Assembly: GCA_023388075.1 (NCBI GenBank) | Contig: JAEWGX010000107.1 | Coordinates: forward strand, 13,251 to 77,250 | DNA length: 64,000 nucleotides | Reading direction: 5' to 3' | Origin: Pseudomonadota bacterium | GTDB lineage: Bacteria; Pseudomonadota; Gammaproteobacteria; Burkholderiales; Burkholderiaceae_E | In this document: positions 56,171 through 64,000 of the stretch, piece by piece | Position numbering within the stretch: the first letter of the stretch is position 1 | Layout of the letters: each line of letters begins with the position of its first letter | Notes under the pieces: model-generated | Databases searched by the model: none | The model's input: only the letters and a program-made list of their open reading frames with translations | Told to the model about the DNA's origin: nothing | Translations under genes and position numbers: made by a program

Positions 56171-56828
56171 GAGTCGATTCTCCAGTCGTTCCGCGCGACG
56201 CCAGCGTGCGCGTGCGGACCTCTTCTTTCGTGACGGGGCCGACGACTCCCATCGAGACAATGTACTTGAGCGCGGCGTCCACGGTCATGTCGAGCTCCAC
56301 CGTATCGGCTTTGCGCATCATCAGGAAAAAGCCGGAGGTCGGATTCGGCGTGGTTGGCACGTACACCGAAACCATCTCCGCATCGCCGAGCCCCGCGGCC
56401 TCGCGCAGCTCCTCGGACGGCACGCCGGTGAGGAACGCGATGGTCCACGCGTCCTTGCGCGGGTATTGCACCAGCAGCGCCTTGCGGAACGCATTGCCCG
56501 TCGGCGACAGGATGGTATCGCTCACCTGCTTCACGCTGGAATAGATGCTGCGCACGATGGGTATGCGCGCAAGCAGGCGCTCGCCCCACTCGACGAGCTT
56601 CCCGCCGACCAGGTTGGTGGTGAGCACGCCGGTCAGGAAGATCACCAGGAGCGTCAGGAGCGCCCCGATGCCGGGAATGTCGCGACCGATGAAGAAGCGC
56701 GGCGTCCAGCGCTCCGGGAGCAGCGCGAGGCTCAGGTCCATGGCCGTGACGATGACGCCCAGCACCCACAGCGTGATGCCGATGGGCACCCAGAGGAGCA
56801 GGCCGGTCACGAAGTATCGCTTGATCAT
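56163..56828 (-). CDS. DUF502 inner-membrane protein
   Basis: Protein of 221 residues with two N-terminal hydrophobic helices (about 7-30 and 50-80), then a soluble domain: 'NLVGGKLVEWGERLLARIPIVRSIYSSVKQVSDTIL', 'VSVYVPTTPNPTSGFF' and 'GVVGPVTKEE' are the family blocks. Function unknown although it is found widely next to aspS and fmdB in betaproteobacteria. Confidence 0.93.
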
Positions 56829-56897
56829 GCCTGCTCGCCCGACGGATGATGCGCTGGAGACGGGCGAGGTAACCGGACTGCGACCGGCCGAGGCCGG

Positions 56898-57287
56898 TCA
56901 GGCCGTCCCGGCGCTCGCGCCAGCCGCGCTCCCGGCCTTGGGCGGGGTGGCGGCGGGTGCGGCGGAGGACGACGTGGCGGTGCCTTCGGATCCGCCGGTG
57001 GCAGCCTCCGGCTTGGTCGAGGTCGCCTTGTCGGCGCCGTCGGAACCGGTCGCGGCCGGTTCGCCACCCTTGCCGGCATCCGCCTTGCCGTCGGCCTTCT
57101 TGCCGTTATCCCTGAAATCCGTGACGTACCAGCCCGTCCCCTTCAACTGGAAGGCCGGCGCGGACAGTTGCTTGACGAACGACTCGGCCTCGCAGGACGG
57201 ACAACGGGTCAGCGCAGGCTCCGACAGCTTCTGCAGCACATCCTTCTGGAAGCCGCAGGCATCGCAACGATAGGCATAGATGGGCAT
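56898..57287 (-). CDS. FmdB-family zinc-ribbon protein
   Basis: Protein of 129 residues. A zinc ribbon at residues 1-45 has Cys8, Cys11, Cys29 and Cys32 in the FmdB pattern ('MPIYAYRCDACGF', 'RCPSCEAESF'). The C-terminal half is low-complexity Ala/Gly/Ser/Thr/Pro and not conserved. First gene of the fmdB - DUF502 - aspS - nudB operon; the role of these proteins is unknown, possibly regulatory. Confidence 0.93.
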   Translation of the reverse strand: MPIYAYRCDACGFQKDVLQKLSEPALTRCPSCEAESFVKQLSAPAFQLKGTGWYVTDFRDNGKKADGKADAGKGGEPAATGSDGADKATSTKPEAATGGSEGTATSSSAAPAATPPKAGSAAGASAGTA

Positions 57288-57605
57288 GATGCTCGGGAAG
57301 TTCGTGATCGGGAGCCGGTTAGGTTGGGTCGGCCGCGGCCGATCTCAAGCCGGTAAGCCGACAGGCACCGCCGCGTCACCGGTGTCGCCATGACGGCGCC
57401 CGCGATTATAGGCGGCTCCGCGGGGTGCCGCCCCGGCGTCGGGGCGCGCGTCGACGTTGCCGTGCTCGCCGACCGTTTGCCGCCGCCAGCCGCACGGCGA
57501 TCGGGAAGCTCGCCACCGAGCTCCGCGATTCGCTATGATTTTGACGGTTTTTGACAGTCGTCATTCGTGCGGGTGGCTCTTCCCGCCGCGGCCCCTGGAG
57601 GTTTC
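57288..57605. other. 318-bp intergenic region between divergent fmdB and a short hypothetical gene
   Basis: Apart from a TATAAT-like -10 box for the fmdB operon (57405-57410) and short GC-rich inverted repeats, nothing specific was seen. No conserved frame or RNA gene was recognised. Confidence 0.5.
57405..57410 (-). promoter_or_regulatory. Candidate -10 box for the fmdB-DUF502-aspS-nudB operon
   Basis: A perfect TATAAT on the leftward strand, about 118 bases before the fmdB start. No good -35 hexamer stands 16-18 bases upstream, so this is a weak prediction based on one box. Confidence 0.35.
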
Positions 57606-57965
57606 GTGAACAAGGACAAGGTCCGCCAGCCAGTCCGGCTGCCGCGGCTGGGCCTCGGCGCGTTGCGCGCCACCTTCGGCAGCGCGCCGCCCGCCGCGGA
57701 CCGCCGGGTGCGGGAGCCTCTGGACGAGGCCGGCAAGGCCCTGCTCGAGCAGCTTGCGGGCAAGGTGTCGTTGCGCGAGACCGCACGGGACTTCCCGCAC
57801 GTGGTGAATCGACTGGCGCCGCACGGGTACCGGCCGGCCCAGATGGTCCGGGGCATCGACGCCCTGCTGATCGACGACCGACCGGATCGACAAGGCTTCC
57901 CGTTCGGGGTCTTCACCGAGCTCTCGGAGCTGCGCGCCTTCTACGCCCGATTGCTCTCGATCTGA
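57606..57965 (+). CDS. Hypothetical protein of 119 residues
   Basis: The GTG start at 57606 follows GGAGG by 4 bases and is preferred over an upstream GTG at 57567. The product is basic near the N-terminus and looks soluble and helical in its second half; 'VSLRETARDFPHVVNRLAPHGYRPAQMVRGIDALLIDDRPDRQGFPF' in its parts suggests a compact domain, with no family recognised. It precedes the SDR gene by 51 bases in the same direction and may be co-transcribed with it. Confidence 0.65.
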   Translation: MNKDKVRQPVRLPRLGLGALRATFGSAPPAADRRVREPLDEAGKALLEQLAGKVSLRETARDFPHVVNRLAPHGYRPAQMVRGIDALLIDDRPDRQGFPFGVFTELSELRAFYARLLSI

Positions 57966-58016
57966 ACGCGGGCGGTAAGCTTGCCGCTTCTGGTCTGCAT
58001 GTGGAGGAGCAACATC

Positions 58017-58832
58017 ATGGATCTCGAGCTGCAGGGCAAGCATGTCCTCGTCACCGGCGGGAGCAAGGGCATCGGCCTCGCCTGCGCCCGCGCGTTCCTC
58101 GCCGAGGGTGCGCGGGTGAGCCTCGTCTCCCGCAACCCGGACAATCTCGAGCGGGGGGCCGCGGAGCTTGCCCGAACGGCCGGCGACGGCGCGGGTGGCG
58201 ATGCGGCGGCGCGGGTGGCCACCTTCGCCGCAGACCTCACCGATCCGGATGCCGCGTTGGCGGCGCTGGATCGCGCGCAGGAGCAGTGCGGACCGGTGGA
58301 TATCCTGGTGAACTCGGCCGGTGCCGCGCGCCGGGTACCGCCCGACGAGCTGACCCCGGGCGCATGGCACGATGCCATGCAGGCGAAGTACTTCACCTAT
58401 ATCCACATGCTGGACCCGGTGGTCAAGCGCATGGGTGCCCGCGGAACCGGGGCGATCGTCAACGTGGTCGGTGCCGGCGGAAAGGTCGCGACGCCCACCC
58501 ACCTCTCGGGCGGCGCGGCCAACGCGGCGCTGATGCTGGTGAGCGCCGGCATGGCGGCGGCCTACGGCCGCAAGGGCGTGCGCGTGAACGCGGTCAACCC
58601 GGGGCTCACGCTCACCGAGCGACTGAAGGAAGGCATGGCGGCCGACGCGCGACTGCAGGGCATCGACGCGGAGGAGGCCATGAAGCGAGCCACCGAGCGC
58701 ATGCCGCTCGGCCGGATCGCGCGTCCGGAGGAGATCGCCGACGCGGTGGTGTGGCTTGCCTCCGCCCGGGCCAGCTACATCACCGGCGCGATCCTGGCGA
58801 TGGACGGGGCCGTGACGCCGATGGTGGTGTAG
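58017..58832 (+). CDS. SDR-fold protein with altered catalytic residues
   Basis: Protein of 271 residues; start 58017 has GGAGGAG 7 bases upstream. The cofactor motif T-G-G-S-K-G-I-G (13-20), N-S-A-G (99-102) and the C-terminal 'YITGAILAMDGA' are classical SDR. At the catalytic position, however, the usual Y-x-x-x-K reads H162-L-S-G-G166 followed by G-A-A-N-A-A-L, and the Ser position reads G-A-G-G. This is the pattern of a subgroup in which Y-x-x-G-x-A-x-N-A-A replaces Y-x-x-x-K, and here even the Tyr is lost. It may bind NAD(P) without ordinary dehydrogenase activity. Confidence 0.85.
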   Translation: MDLELQGKHVLVTGGSKGIGLACARAFLAEGARVSLVSRNPDNLERGAAELARTAGDGAGGDAAARVATFAADLTDPDAALAALDRAQEQCGPVDILVNSAGAARRVPPDELTPGAWHDAMQAKYFTYIHMLDPVVKRMGARGTGAIVNVVGAGGKVATPTHLSGGAANAALMLVSAGMAAAYGRKGVRVNAVNPGLTLTERLKEGMAADARLQGIDAEEAMKRATERMPLGRIARPEEIADAVVWLASARASYITGAILAMDGAVTPMVV

Positions 58833-58850
58833 CCGGTCCGAAGCACCGCC

Positions 58851-59180
58851 TCACTGCCCGACCGACTCGGACACGAAGCGCGCCACCGCTTCGATCTGTT
58901 CCTTGCTCAGGGTGTCCCCGAACGCCGGCATGTTGCCGACGCCGCGCTCGACCGCCATCCGCACGCGCTCGGCCGTCGGTGCGAGCTCGTCCAGATCCGG
59001 GCCGATCGCGCCTTCCGCGCCTGCCGCGGATAGCCTGTGGCATAGCTGGCACGGCGGCTGTGCCAGCTCCATGAAGACTTGCTTGCCAAGCCCTGCGTCC
59101 TCGGCCGCCGCTGGCGGCGATCCGGCCAACGGCAGCGCCAGCAGCAGAGCCGCTCCTGACGTCGCGAATCGAATCCCCAT
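58851..59180 (-). CDS. Class I cytochrome c, probable sulfite dehydrogenase subunit (SorB-like)
   Basis: Protein of 109 residues with a signal peptide (cleavage near A-A-A, residue 26). The haem site C44-Q-L-C47-H48 and a distal Met84 in N-M-P-A-F give a monohaem cytochrome c of the periplasm. It follows the molybdopterin enzyme gene by 74 bases on the same strand, the SorA-SorB arrangement, in which the cytochrome accepts electrons from sulfite oxidation. Confidence 0.88.
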   Translation of the reverse strand: MGIRFATSGAALLLALPLAGSPPAAAEDAGLGKQVFMELAQPPCQLCHRLSAAGAEGAIGPDLDELAPTAERVRMAVERGVGNMPAFGDTLSKEQIEAVARFVSESVGQ

Positions 59181-59254
59181 TGCTCTCTTCAGGAATGCTG
59201 CGCCCGCCGCAGCGCGGCGGGCTACTCATCGCCGGCGCTATGAAACCGTCGCCG

Positions 59255-60454
59255 TCACGAAACCGTCACCGTCACGGCATGCGCATCCCAGCCGTTGTGG
59301 CCGTAGGCGCGTTCGTTCGGCTCGAAGTCCTGCGGTTGCACGTTGCCCTTCGCGTCCGTTGCCCGGCTCGCGATCTTGTGGCTCCCCGGGGGCAGGTCCA
59401 CCGAAAGGACGAACACCCGCCAGGCGTACTGGCCGAGGTCTGGACCCACCAGCGTGGCAGGCCGCCATGATTTCCCTCCATCGATGGAAACCTCGACCCC
59501 CTTGAGCGCGCTCGCACCGCCGAAGGCCACGCCGTGGATCAGCACCGGCCCACCCGCCCGCTCCCGGAGCGGATGCGTGACCCAGGATTTCACCGGCATC
59601 TCCCACATCGACGGCTGATCGGGCGCGCCCTTCACGCCCACCGGCCGAACCCGGTAGCCGGTGCGCTGGATGTTCGCGTCCGTTTCGGCCGCGGTGAACG
59701 CCAGCCGCTTGATGTACTTGACGTTGTTGATCCCGTAGTAGCCGGGGACCACCAGGCGCAGCGGACCGCCATGGGCGAGCGTCAACGGCGCACCGTTCAT
59801 CTCCCAGGCCAGCATCGACCGCTCGAGCACGGCCACAGGCACCGAACGCTCCACCATCACCGTCTTCGGGTCGATCCCGTCGGGCAGCTTCTCGCCGCCG
59901 GTGCCGGTGATGAAGCGGGCGCCTTCCGCGACTCCGCCGCAGGCGGCGACCACCGCCGAGAGCGGCACGCCGCTCCACAGCACGTTGCCCGCGGCGCCCA
60001 CGGTCCACGGCGCGCCGCTCGCCTTGTGCGAGAAGAAGCCGCGCCCGTTGCCCGAGCACTGCAGGACCGTGGCAACGCTTTCCAGGCCGAGGGTCTTGAG
60101 CTCGGCAAGCTTCATCGTCCGGGGGTTCTTCACGCCTTCGACGGAGACCTCCCATCCGTCCCGATCGGCGACGATGTCGTTGCCGGGAGCCGGGAGGTTG
60201 TTCCGGATGTAGAGCTCGTCGACGGGGGTGATGCCGCTCGTGCCGAAGTACTGGCGCCGCGTCTCCAGCGTGCTGCCGGAGTGCACGATCATCGCCTCGG
60301 GATTCTTCCAGGCGACATAGTCGGGCAGCGGCTTGGCCGCCTGGGCCATCGCCCTTGAACCGAGCCCGATCTCCGGGGCCGCGGCGAGAACCCCCGCTGC
60401 CCCAACCCCTACCACCATGAAATGGCGGCGGGTCAGTTCGACCTTGCGTTCCAT
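59255..60454 (-). CDS. Sulfite oxidase-family molybdopterin enzyme, probable sulfite dehydrogenase (SorA-like)
   Basis: Protein of 399 residues. The N-terminus has a Tat signal (T-R-R-H-F-M-V-V-G). The Moco-binding Cys133 lies in V-L-Q-C-S-G-N-G-R, and 'PWTVGAAGNVLWSGVPL' and the C-terminal immunoglobulin-like dimer domain with 'IHGVAFGGASALKGVEVSIDGGKSW' in two parts follow. It oxidises sulfite to sulfate in the periplasm, or a related substrate. The start at 60454 has GGAGGAG 7 bases upstream. Confidence 0.9.
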   Translation of the reverse strand: MERKVELTRRHFMVVGVGAAGVLAAAPEIGLGSRAMAQAAKPLPDYVAWKNPEAMIVHSGSTLETRRQYFGTSGITPVDELYIRNNLPAPGNDIVADRDGWEVSVEGVKNPRTMKLAELKTLGLESVATVLQCSGNGRGFFSHKASGAPWTVGAAGNVLWSGVPLSAVVAACGGVAEGARFITGTGGEKLPDGIDPKTVMVERSVPVAVLERSMLAWEMNGAPLTLAHGGPLRLVVPGYYGINNVKYIKRLAFTAAETDANIQRTGYRVRPVGVKGAPDQPSMWEMPVKSWVTHPLRERAGGPVLIHGVAFGGASALKGVEVSIDGGKSWRPATLVGPDLGQYAWRVFVLSVDLPPGSHKIASRATDAKGNVQPQDFEPNERAYGHNGWDAHAVTVTVS

Positions 60455-60531
60455 ACCGATGTCTCCTCCTCTACGCGCATTCGCGCCGGATTGGCGCCAG
60501 CGGCACTGAATGGCCGCCGGGCCCGGGCATT

Positions 60532-61254
60532 CTACGACGCGATGCCAGGGGGCGCGGCGACAGTGCGCAGTACCGCGTCCACGATGAAGCCTTCCCAGTG
60601 CGTCATGGCCCCGGCGTCGTCGAGTTGCTCGTCGAGGAATGCCGAGAGCGTGTAGCGGTTGGAGAGATAGAAGTAGCCGAGCGAGGCGATCATCAGGTAG
60701 ACGTCTCGCGCGCTCAGGTCCTCCCGGAATGCGCCGCGGGCCCGGCCGGCATCGAGCACGCCCTGGAGGATGCCGACCGCGGGGGACGAGTAGTCTCCCA
60801 TCCGCCCGGCCCTGGAGAGATGCCGGCCGCGCAGCAGGTTCTCTGTATTGAGCAGCCGGATGAACTCGGGATGCTTGCGGTAGTAGTGCCACATGAAGCG
60901 GACCACGGCCTCGAGCGCGGCGACCGGGCGATCGAGATCGAGCGCCAGCGCCGACTCAGCTTCATTGAACCGGCGGTACGTCTCGCGCAGCGCCGCCTGG
61001 AACAGGCCCTCCTTGCTGCCGAAATAGTAGTAGATCATCCGGTCGTGAGACTTCGCCGCGCGGGAGATCTGCTCCACTCGCCCGCCATCGTAGCCGTGGG
61101 TGGCGAAGACGCGGATCGCGGCACGCAGGATGTTCTCGCGGGTCGCCTGGGCGGAGAGCTCGCGCACGCCCGGCTTCGTCGCGCCCGGCTTCGCGACGGC
61201 GGGATCGCGCCGACGCGGCCGGCCGGCAGCAGCGCGCGCCCGTGGACCAGTCAC
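60532..61254 (-). CDS. TetR-family transcriptional regulator
   Basis: Protein of 240 residues, GTG start two bases after the ferredoxin reductase stop, so both are in one transcript. The helix-turn-helix is clear: 'TRENILRAAIRVFATHGYDGGRVEQISRAAKSHDRMIYYYFGSKEGLFQAAL' in its parts. The C-terminal domain 'RHPEFIRLLNTENLLRGRHL'-like is of the TetR C-terminal type seen in regulators of ring catabolism. It may bind the palindrome at 62087-62106 and so control both sides. An Arg/Pro/Ala-rich N-terminal tail of about 30 residues is extra. Confidence 0.88.
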   Translation of the reverse strand: MTGPRARAAAGRPRRRDPAVAKPGATKPGVRELSAQATRENILRAAIRVFATHGYDGGRVEQISRAAKSHDRMIYYYFGSKEGLFQAALRETYRRFNEAESALALDLDRPVAALEAVVRFMWHYYRKHPEFIRLLNTENLLRGRHLSRAGRMGDYSSPAVGILQGVLDAGRARGAFREDLSARDVYLMIASLGYFYLSNRYTLSAFLDEQLDDAGAMTHWEGFIVDAVLRTVAAPPGIAS

Positions 61255-61256
61255 GT

Positions 61257-62030
61257 CTACTGCTCGGCGAACGCGCGCTCGATGACGAAGTCGCCGGGCG
61301 TCGAGGTGTTGCCTTCGCGAAAGCCGCGGCGCTCGAGCAGCTGCTTGAGATCACGCAACATGGAGGGGCTGCCGCAGATCATGACGCGGTCCTCGGCGGG
61401 ATCGAAGGCTGGCAGGCCGAGGTCCGCGAACAGCTTGCCCGATTCGATCAGGTCCGGGATCCGCCCCTGGTTGCGGTACTCCTCGCGGGTGACGGTGGGA
61501 TAGTAGAGCAACTGGCTGGACACCATGTCGCCGAGGAACTCGTGCGCCGGCAGGTGATCCACCAGGAGGCCGTGGTAGGCCAGTTCGTCCACGATCCGCA
61601 CCCCGTGAACCAGCACGATCTGCTCGAAGCGCTCATAGGTGGCCGGATCGCGCACAATGCTCATGTATGGCGCGAGCCCGGTGCCGGTGGCCAGCATGAA
61701 CAGCCGCTTGCCGGGCAGGAGATAGTCGATGACCAGCGTGCCGGTGGGCTTGCGTCCCACGATGATCGCGTCCCCGACCTGGATATGGCGCAGCCGCGAG
61801 GTGAGCGGGCCGTCCTCCACCTTGATGCTCAGGAACTCCAGGTGGTCCTCGTAGTTGGCGCTGGCGATGCTGTAGGCGCGCAGCAGGGGCTTGTTCTCCA
61901 CGCGCAGGCCGATCATGGTGAAGTGGCCGTTGCTGAAGCGCATGGCCTGGTTCCGGGTGGTGGTGAAGCTGAAGAGGCGATCGGTCCAGTGGTGGACGCT
62001 CAGCACCTTCTCCTCGTTGAATGCGCTCAT
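61257..62030 (-). CDS. fpr: Ferredoxin/flavodoxin-NADP(+) reductase
   Basis: Protein of 257 residues, the length of bacterial Fpr. R-A-Y-S-I-A-S (71-77) binds FAD, 'LATGTGLAPYMSIVRD' is the NADP pyrophosphate loop, and the end 'TPGDFVIERAFAEQ' is the class IA signature. It moves electrons between NADPH and ferredoxin or flavodoxin. It lies divergent to the Fe-S enzyme at 62226-63989 and could supply it with electrons (inference). Confidence 0.93.
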   Translation of the reverse strand: MSAFNEEKVLSVHHWTDRLFSFTTTRNQAMRFSNGHFTMIGLRVENKPLLRAYSIASANYEDHLEFLSIKVEDGPLTSRLRHIQVGDAIIVGRKPTGTLVIDYLLPGKRLFMLATGTGLAPYMSIVRDPATYERFEQIVLVHGVRIVDELAYHGLLVDHLPAHEFLGDMVSSQLLYYPTVTREEYRNQGRIPDLIESGKLFADLGLPAFDPAEDRVMICGSPSMLRDLKQLLERRGFREGNTSTPGDFVIERAFAEQ

Positions 62031-62086
62031 GGGAAGGCGGCGGCAAGCCGGTTGCCAGCCGAAAGGGAATCAACTACAGTGGCTTT

Positions 62087-62106
62087 CATGTAGTGATCAC
62101 AACATG
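62087..62106. promoter_or_regulatory. 20-bp near-perfect palindrome between fpr and the Fe-S reductase gene (operator candidate)
   Basis: CATGT-A-GTGATCAC-A-ACATG: the two halves match except for one base pair at position 6/15. It lies 57 bp ahead of the fpr start and 120 bp ahead of the rightward GTG. A related half-site (CTACAT) stands at 62122-62127. Confidence 0.6.
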
Positions 62107-62225
62107 GTGGTTTAGCAGATGCTACATCAAACTCCGATCCCGCGACAGGGCACCGCCCTGATCGCGGCCCGCCTTTCGGGCACGAGGCAGGCGCCCGGAG
62201 CCGGCATCCGCCAGGGGCGGCGCAG

Positions 62226-63989
62226 GTGAGCGGCCACACCCGCACCGACGGCATGCCGGAGCCGGGCCAGGTGGGGCCGGATGCCGCGGAGGCAACCGCG
62301 GCCGACGCCCGCGCGCCGGAGGCCGCCTCCCCGGGGCCGACGGCCGTCGCAACGCCCGCCGATCCGTCCGCCCTGCCCGGCGTTCCGCTGCGCGCACGGC
62401 CCCGCAACGAGCGAATGGCCAGCGGCAAGGTCGAATGCAATGCGTGCCCGGTGCTCTGCCAGATCAGCCCGGGACGCAACGGCGCCTGCGATCGCTACGC
62501 CAACAAGGAAGGGCGGCTGGTGCGCGTCGACCCGGTGGTCCTGTTGCGACGCACTCTGGCCGAACCGGAGCCCATGGTTGTGGCGTTCGCGCCGCGACAG
62601 GCAGCCGGCGAAGACGCTGAGGGCGGCGATCGCCCGGCCGACGAGCACGAGCCGGCCGCGGGGCACGAGCCCGCCCAGCCGCAGGCCCCCGCCTGGAACG
62701 GTGACCTCCTGCGCACCGACGAGCTGTTCGTGACCGGCATCGGCTCCTCCACCACCTATCCCGACTACAAGCCCGCGCCCTTCATCGTCGCGTCGCAGCA
62801 CGAGGGTGTCGACATGGTGACGGTGGTGACCGAGGGCATCTTCAGCTACTGCAGCATCAAGGTGAAGATCGACACCGACCGCTACCTCGGCCCCGAGCAG
62901 GCCGACGTGCGCTGCCGCGGGGAGGTGATCGGGCACGTCACCACCGCGGAGTACGGCTCGCAGATGCTGTCGCTCGGTGGCGTCCACCATCTCACCGGCG
63001 GCAGCAAGAAGGAGGGCCGGATCACGCTCGAGGCGATGACGGCCCTCGGCAACCGGCAGCCGGTCACCCTCCAGATCGACGGCGGCTCGGAGGTGATCGT
63101 GCAGGCCGGGCAGGCGCCGGTGGTGAACGGTGTCGAGGAGAGTCGCATGCGGGTCGGCTGCGGATCGGCCACCATCGGCATCTTCGCGCGCCAGTTCCAT
63201 GGCCTCGCGGACGAGGTGGTGGTGGTGGACGACCACATCACCGGCGTGCTCACCGAGCACCAGGCGGGGCGCTGCCTGGACATGCCGCCTTCGGGCATCC
63301 GGATGCGCGGGCGCAAGTCCACCCCGGGGCGCTGGTTCCAGGTGGCGAACCCGGGCACCGGCTGGGGCGGCACGGACCTCACCGATCCGCTCCAGATCGT
63401 CGAGGGCTGGGATCCCAAGGTGGCATGGCCGGGGCTGCGGCTGCTGATGACCTCGACCACCGGGGAACATGCCACCTGGTACCTGCTGGACGAATCGCTG
63501 GTTCCGCGCGAAGCGGAGATGCCGCCGGAGGTGCGGGCGGTGGTGGGGCGCATCGGCGAGAACTGCGAGCCGTCGCTGGCCACGGTGCTCTTCCTCGGCG
63601 GTGCCGGCGGCTCCCTGCGTGCCGGCGTGACGGAAAACCCGATCCTGCTCACCCGGGCCATCAAGCAGGCGCTGGTCAACGTGACCATGGGCGGGGCGCC
63701 CGCCTACGTGTGGCCTGGCGGTGGGATCACCATCATGGCCGACGTCATGCGCATGCCGGAGAACAGCTTCGGCACGGTCCCGACCCCGGCCATCGTCGCG
63801 CCGATCGAGTTCAGCATGCGCCTCTCGGACTACCGGGCCCTGGGCGGCCACCTGCCCTACGTGCGCGGCCTGGCGGATGCGCTCGCCGCCGGCGCGTGGC
63901 ACGATGACGGTGCGCCGAGCGGACGGCGCTTCGAGCCGCTCGCGCCGGCGAACCCCTGGCCGCTCGGCCGCCCGCCGCTGCTCGGATGA
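62226..63989 (+). CDS. Putative 6-hydroxynicotinate reductase-like Fe-S flavoprotein
   Basis: Protein of 587 residues from a GTG start. A 65-residue Pro/Ala-rich leader is followed by four cysteines, Cys71-x2-Cys74-x3-Cys78-x9-Cys88 ('ECNACPVLCQ', 'GACDRY'), an iron-sulfur site. 'GLADEVVVVDDHITGVLTEHQAG' and the glycine-rich second half recur in proteins called 6-hydroxynicotinate reductase, the enzyme that reduces 6-hydroxynicotinate in nicotinate fermentation. I recognise the family name with moderate confidence; a broader role in ring reduction is possible. A linker of about 30 residues rich in Glu, Pro and Ala interrupts the core near residue 130. Confidence 0.7.
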   Translation: MSGHTRTDGMPEPGQVGPDAAEATAADARAPEAASPGPTAVATPADPSALPGVPLRARPRNERMASGKVECNACPVLCQISPGRNGACDRYANKEGRLVRVDPVVLLRRTLAEPEPMVVAFAPRQAAGEDAEGGDRPADEHEPAAGHEPAQPQAPAWNGDLLRTDELFVTGIGSSTTYPDYKPAPFIVASQHEGVDMVTVVTEGIFSYCSIKVKIDTDRYLGPEQADVRCRGEVIGHVTTAEYGSQMLSLGGVHHLTGGSKKEGRITLEAMTALGNRQPVTLQIDGGSEVIVQAGQAPVVNGVEESRMRVGCGSATIGIFARQFHGLADEVVVVDDHITGVLTEHQAGRCLDMPPSGIRMRGRKSTPGRWFQVANPGTGWGGTDLTDPLQIVEGWDPKVAWPGLRLLMTSTTGEHATWYLLDESLVPREAEMPPEVRAVVGRIGENCEPSLATVLFLGGAGGSLRAGVTENPILLTRAIKQALVNVTMGGAPAYVWPGGGITIMADVMRMPENSFGTVPTPAIVAPIEFSMRLSDYRALGGHLPYVRGLADALAAGAWHDDGAPSGRRFEPLAPANPWPLGRPPLLG

Positions 63990-64000
63990 CGCACCGGAGA

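Noticed and set aside
57541..57560. TTTGACGG/TTTTGACAG tandem as promoter for the hypothetical gene
   Set aside because: Two -35-like boxes but no -10 box at 16-18 bases; not better than chance.

Overview
The window is GC-rich throughout, and its gene families point to a betaproteobacterium of the order Burkholderiales. The evidence is two Bug-type (TctC) periplasmic receptors, a DctPQM TRAP transporter, a Liv-type ABC operon, a FadN-type beta-oxidation operon, and the conserved order fmdB - DUF502 - aspS - nudB (57.3-53.9 kb). No rRNA, tRNA, CRISPR array or insertion sequence was seen. Genes are densely packed, many with 4-base start/stop overlaps. The assignment is by family recognition; no database was searched.

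Left part (0-15 kb, accessory): the end of a LacI-type regulator, a lipoprotein, a regulator fused to a DOPA 4,5-dioxygenase-like domain, a Bug receptor - cupin - nitrilase operon with a divergent LysR gene, and then a 6.3-15 kb island. The island holds a SnoaL-like protein, two alpha/beta hydrolases, an AraC regulator, pirin, a RidA homologue, two YcaC-like isochorismatase-fold hydrolases and a LuxR-type regulator. Six copies of one 64-65 bp promoter module were found by reading the intergenic regions. The architecture is GTCCGCAAGATYGGC - 9 nt - GCAGC - 30 nt - TAGAGT. They sit in front of four intact genes, in front of one eroded SDR gene, and once facing antisense into the AraC gene. This looks like one regulon, most simply controlled by the AraC protein, and is the main discovery of the window.

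Middle part (15-42.9 kb): AlkB-like dioxygenase; Atm1-type ABC exporter; secreted endonuclease/exonuclease/phosphatase; acyl-CoA thioesterase; ElaA-type acetyltransferase; EamA transporter; second Bug receptor; nitronate monooxygenase. Next is a seven-gene leftward operon (31.1-23.4 kb) in which a complete Liv ABC importer encloses a cyclic amidohydrolase and ends with an FAD oxidoreductase, probably uptake and breakdown of a cyclic amide. It is followed by a trans-sulfuration enzyme coupled to a class 3 lipase, a large USP-like/phospholipase D fusion, a mutarotase, a BenE transporter, and a TRAP operon sharing a 20-bp palindrome with benE. An MscS channel and a small lipoprotein close the segment.

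Right part (43-64 kb): a fatty-acid beta-oxidation operon (TetR regulator, acyl-CoA dehydrogenase, FadN-type bifunctional enzyme, thiolase, enoyl-CoA hydratase) with a palindromic operator ahead of the regulator and a truncated DUF2147 remnant inside. Then come an HpcH/HpaI aldolase, a TTC38-like TPR protein, an SDR, the housekeeping nudB-aspS-DUF502-fmdB block, a short hypothetical gene, an SDR lacking the usual catalytic residues, a SorAB-like sulfite dehydrogenase pair, and a ferredoxin-NADP reductase/TetR pair divergent from a putative 6-hydroxynicotinate reductase, with a near-perfect palindrome between them.
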